23,987 bases of DNA, taken from Nitrospiraceae bacterium. GTDB lineage: Bacteria > Nitrospirota > Thermodesulfovibrionia > Thermodesulfovibrionales > Dissulfurispiraceae. The DNA is taken from positions 1 through 23,987 of the forward strand of contig PMYY01000229.1 of assembly GCA_003170655.1 (NCBI GenBank). Reading direction: 5' to 3'. The notes beneath the pieces are model-generated. The model did no database searches. It was not told where the DNA came from and was given only the letters and a program-made list of their open reading frames with translations. The translations under genes and the position numbers were made by a program. Positions 22,004-23,987 of the stretch are shown in pieces; the first letter of the stretch is position 1, and the number at the start of each line of letters is the position of its first letter.

Positions 22004-23164
22004 CTATTTCATATACGAAAGGACTTTCTCTCCTGTTGCTGAAGTTCCGAGCAGCTTCTTCGGATCATCGGCACCGGAGAAAAGATCGCCGGTGCGGTAT
22101 CCGTCCTGCAGAAACTTGTTTACTGCCGCCTCAATAGCGGCTGCGCCTTTTACAGCACCTATATGCCTGAGCATCAATGCAGCAGTAAGGATACGCCCGA
22201 GCGGATTGGCCTTGTCCCGTCCGGCTAGTGTCGGGGCCGTCCCCGCTCCGCTTTCGAACATCGATGCGCCTGTATCAGGGTTGATGGCAGAGCTGCACAT
22301 CATTCCCATGCTTCCCAATGCCGAAGCCGCGCCGTCCGAAAGGATATCCCCATGCTCGTTACCGCATGCTATGACACCATGAAGTTTAGCGGGCGTAAAA
22401 AGCAATGCATTGGCGGAATCGACAAGTTGATGGATGAGAGTAACATCCGGGAACTCTTCTTTACCTATGCGAGTCGCGATCTTTCGCCAAAAGTCATATC
22501 TGGCCATGACGTTCGCCTTGTCTATGGAAATAAGCGGCAGTTTCAGATCCCGTGCATAAGAGAACGCCGCCCTCAGGTATTTTTCGATTGTAGCCTTACG
22601 GAAATAGGCCAAGTCGGTTACGATCTCTTCGTTGCCAGAAACGTCCTTCTTCAGCTTGACGCCCATCTTCTTGTTGAGGTCCGCAGGGATATCTCCTATG
22701 AAATCCTGGTTGCCGAAATAACTGTCTTCGAGAAGATAACGTATCCAGATCTGCCGGATGCCTTCAGCAGGAATCATTTCAGGCTTTACATTTGACAGGT
22801 GCGCAAGCGCCTTATAATAAATCATTGGACGGAAGTTGAGCAGAAGTCCCATCTTGCTCCTCAGGGCGAGTAGTGCCCGAGCCTCCGGTTTCATCTCTGG
22901 CTTTTCAGCACCGATTGTGTTGTCGTGCTTCGGATCACCGACCCCTCCGAAGAATATCGTCCCTATCTCGACCGCTCTGTCAAAAGATTGCTTGGGCAGC
23001 GTATCATCGTATTCTTCATAGGCATTCCAGCCCATCGGTGTTTCTTCAAAGATGATGTTGATCCCGTCCATTTTTGCCGCTTCTATAGCGATCCTGCATG
23101 CTACCGCAATCATCTCAGGTCCTGATCCATCACCCTTGACGAGGGCTATTATCTTCTCTGCCAT
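22004..23164 (-). CDS. Isocitrate/isopropylmalate-family dehydrogenase
   Basis: 386 residues of the beta-decarboxylating dehydrogenase family: GDGSGPEM near the N-terminus, substrate Arg positions 102 and 112 (LRSKMGLLLNFRP), DSYFG at 147-151, catalytic Lys217 (DKANV), Asp249 (VDSAN) and metal ligands Asp273/Asp277 (GDILSD). The cofactor loop reads ESGAGTAPTLAG...ANP instead of the usual HGSAPD, so the branch is divergent and substrate (isocitrate, isopropylmalate, homoisocitrate or tartrate) and cofactor cannot be told from the sequence alone. The start ATG 23164 has AGGAGG at about 5 bases. It follows the SAHH gene after a terminator, so it is probably transcribed separately or by partial read-through. 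Confidence 0.85.
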   Translation of the reverse strand: MAEKIIALVKGDGSGPEMIAVACRIAIEAAKMDGINIIFEETPMGWNAYEEYDDTLPKQSFDRAVEIGTIFFGGVGDPKHDNTIGAEKPEMKPEARALLALRSKMGLLLNFRPMIYYKALAHLSNVKPEMIPAEGIRQIWIRYLLEDSYFGNQDFIGDIPADLNKKMGVKLKKDVSGNEEIVTDLAYFRKATIEKYLRAAFSYARDLKLPLISIDKANVMARYDFWRKIATRIGKEEFPDVTLIHQLVDSANALLFTPAKLHGVIACGNEHGDILSDGAASALGSMGMMCSSAINPDTGASMFESGAGTAPTLAGRDKANPLGRILTAALMLRHIGAVKGAAAIEAAVNKFLQDGYRTGDLFSGADDPKKLLGTSATGEKVLSYMK

Positions 23165-23178
23165 CTCCGCCTCCTTTT

Positions 23179-23205
23179 AAAAAAGGGGGCCCGTAGCCGG
23201 CCCCC
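23179..23205 (-). terminator. Strong rho-independent terminator after ahcY
   Basis: In the gene direction a perfect GGGGGCC / GGCCCCC 7-bp stem (23205-23199 with 23191-23185) with a 7-base loop runs directly into six T. It lies 30 bases after the ahcY stop and 15 bases before the dehydrogenase start; the AGGAGG of the dehydrogenase follows just behind the T run. Confidence 0.85.
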
Positions 23206-23234
23206 CTCGTTCGATGCTGCTCCCTAACCTGTCT

Positions 23235-23987
23235 TTACGTCCCCATCTCCCAGCTCTTCAGGTACTTCTTCTGCTCGGGAGTGAGAGTGTCGATGTTGAG
23301 CCCCATTGCCTTCAATTTAAGGCGGGAGATTTCAGCGTCTATCTTTTCAGGTACGCTGTAAACGGTATTCGCAAGCTTCTTCGCGTTCTTAACCATATAC
23401 TCGGCGCAGAGGGCCTGGTTTGCGAAGCTCATGTCCATGACTGCGGATGGATGACCTTCGGCCGCTGCGAGGTTAATGAGTCTGCCTTCGCCAAGGAGAT
23501 AAATCCGCTTGCCATTTTTCATGGTGTATTCCTCTACGAAATCCCTGATGGTCCTCTGGGCCTTAGACATTGCCTTGAGGCTTTCGATATCTATCTCGAC
23601 ATTGAAATGACCGGTATTGCATATGATCGCCCCGTCCTTCATGAGCGAGAAGCAACCTTTTGAAATGACGTTGATGTTACCTGTAGCAGTCACGAAAATA
23701 TCTCCGATCTTCGCGGCTTCCTTGATGGGCATGAGCTCGAAGCCGTCCATTGTGGCTTCAAGAGCCTTGAGAGGATCGACCTCGGTGACGATTACTCGCG
23801 CTCCAAGTCCCTTGGCCCTCATGGCAACGCCCCTGCCGCACCAGCCGTAGCCGCCAACGACAAAGACCGAACCCGCGATAAGTCTGTTGGTCGCCCTGAT
23901 GATGCCGTCCATCGTGCTCTGACCCGTGCCATAGCGGTTGTCGAATAAGTGCTTGGTATATGCGTCATTGACGGCGATAATCGGGTA
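23235..23987 (-). CDS. ahcY: Adenosylhomocysteinase, C-terminal part (cut by window end)
   Basis: The frame is open to the window edge; 250 residues are visible of a normal 420-480. Reads HLFDNRYGTGQSTMDG, the NAD-binding VVGGYGWCGRGVAMRAKGLG with VTEVDPLKALEATMDGF, then MKDGAIICNTGHFNVEID and the end LKSWEMGT typical of bacterial and archaeal SAHH. The enzyme hydrolyses S-adenosylhomocysteine to adenosine and homocysteine, closing the methyl cycle. The substrate-binding N-terminal half lies outside the window. Ends in a strong terminator; any SAM or SAH riboswitch would be upstream and out of sight. Confidence 0.95.
   Translation of the reverse strand, partial: YPIIAVNDAYTKHLFDNRYGTGQSTMDGIIRATNRLIAGSVFVVGGYGWCGRGVAMRAKGLGARVIVTEVDPLKALEATMDGFELMPIKEAAKIGDIFVTATGNINVISKGCFSLMKDGAIICNTGHFNVEIDIESLKAMSKAQRTIRDFVEEYTMKNGKRIYLLGEGRLINLAAAEGHPSAVMDMSFANQALCAEYMVKNAKKLANTVYSVPEKIDAEISRLKLKAMGLNIDTLTPEQKKYLKSWEMGT

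Overview
This window looks like a chromosomal contig from a Gram-negative, probably anaerobic or microaerophilic bacterium. The gene mix (NosL-type lipoprotein, HtrA, DUF2950, exported His/Gly-rich proteins, HD-GYP and PilZ c-di-GMP proteins, a selenocysteine tRNA, a SAHH next to an isocitrate/isopropylmalate-type dehydrogenase) would suit Nitrospirota or a deep deltaproteobacterial lineage. That placement is inference from gene content; there is no phylogenetic marker here that settles it.

Bases 1-2600 are a gene graveyard: the tail of a receiver domain lacking its phospho-acceptor Asp, a broken second receiver, an intact DUF3795 Cys-rich protein, and a frameshifted IS110-family transposase. 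Bases 2600-5645 hold an HD-GYP c-di-GMP phosphodiesterase (-) and an internally deleted EamA permease. Bases 5689-6740 hold a two-gene minus-strand operon of small exported proteins, with its own terminator and a striking repeat operator. Bases 6790-7640 are mobile debris (the TnpB zinc-ribbon end flanked by two related hairpin repeats, then a tyrosine-integrase C-terminus) lying directly against a complete tRNA-Sec gene.

Bases 7714-12097 form a plus-strand run: TPR protein, PilZ protein, a NamZ-type (DUF1343) exo-N-acetylmuramidase, and a single polypeptide fusing a MurU-like nucleotidyltransferase to an AmgK-like sugar kinase. The last two overlap by 8 bases and together could make a compact MurNAc salvage route from peptidoglycan to UDP-MurNAc. 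Facing it (12169-14347, -) are HtrA/DegP, a short leader gene in front of it, and two small genes behind it.

The leader gene of degP and the small exported protein at 6278-6622 share the same promoter architecture: four TTCA half-sites at 10/11/11 spacing, with a -10-like hexamer beginning 15 bases after the start of the last one. This points to a shared OmpR/PhoB-type activator and an envelope-stress regulon.

Bases 15305-18898 are a tightly overlapping five-gene operon: NosL-like lipoprotein, a small anchored protein, an FtsX/MacB-type permease, its ATPase, and a polytopic membrane protein with a DsbB/VKOR-like CPFC motif. No nosZ, nosD or nosY lies beside it, so this is a candidate uncharacterised metal/thiol export or maturation system. 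After it come a truncated, frameshifted serine-protease remnant (about 18900-19617), an operon of an exported His/Trp/Gly-rich protein with DUF2950 (19795-21888), and on the minus strand an isocitrate/isopropylmalate-family dehydrogenase and the C-terminal part of adenosylhomocysteinase, separated by a strong terminator. I saw no CRISPR array, rRNA or replication origin.
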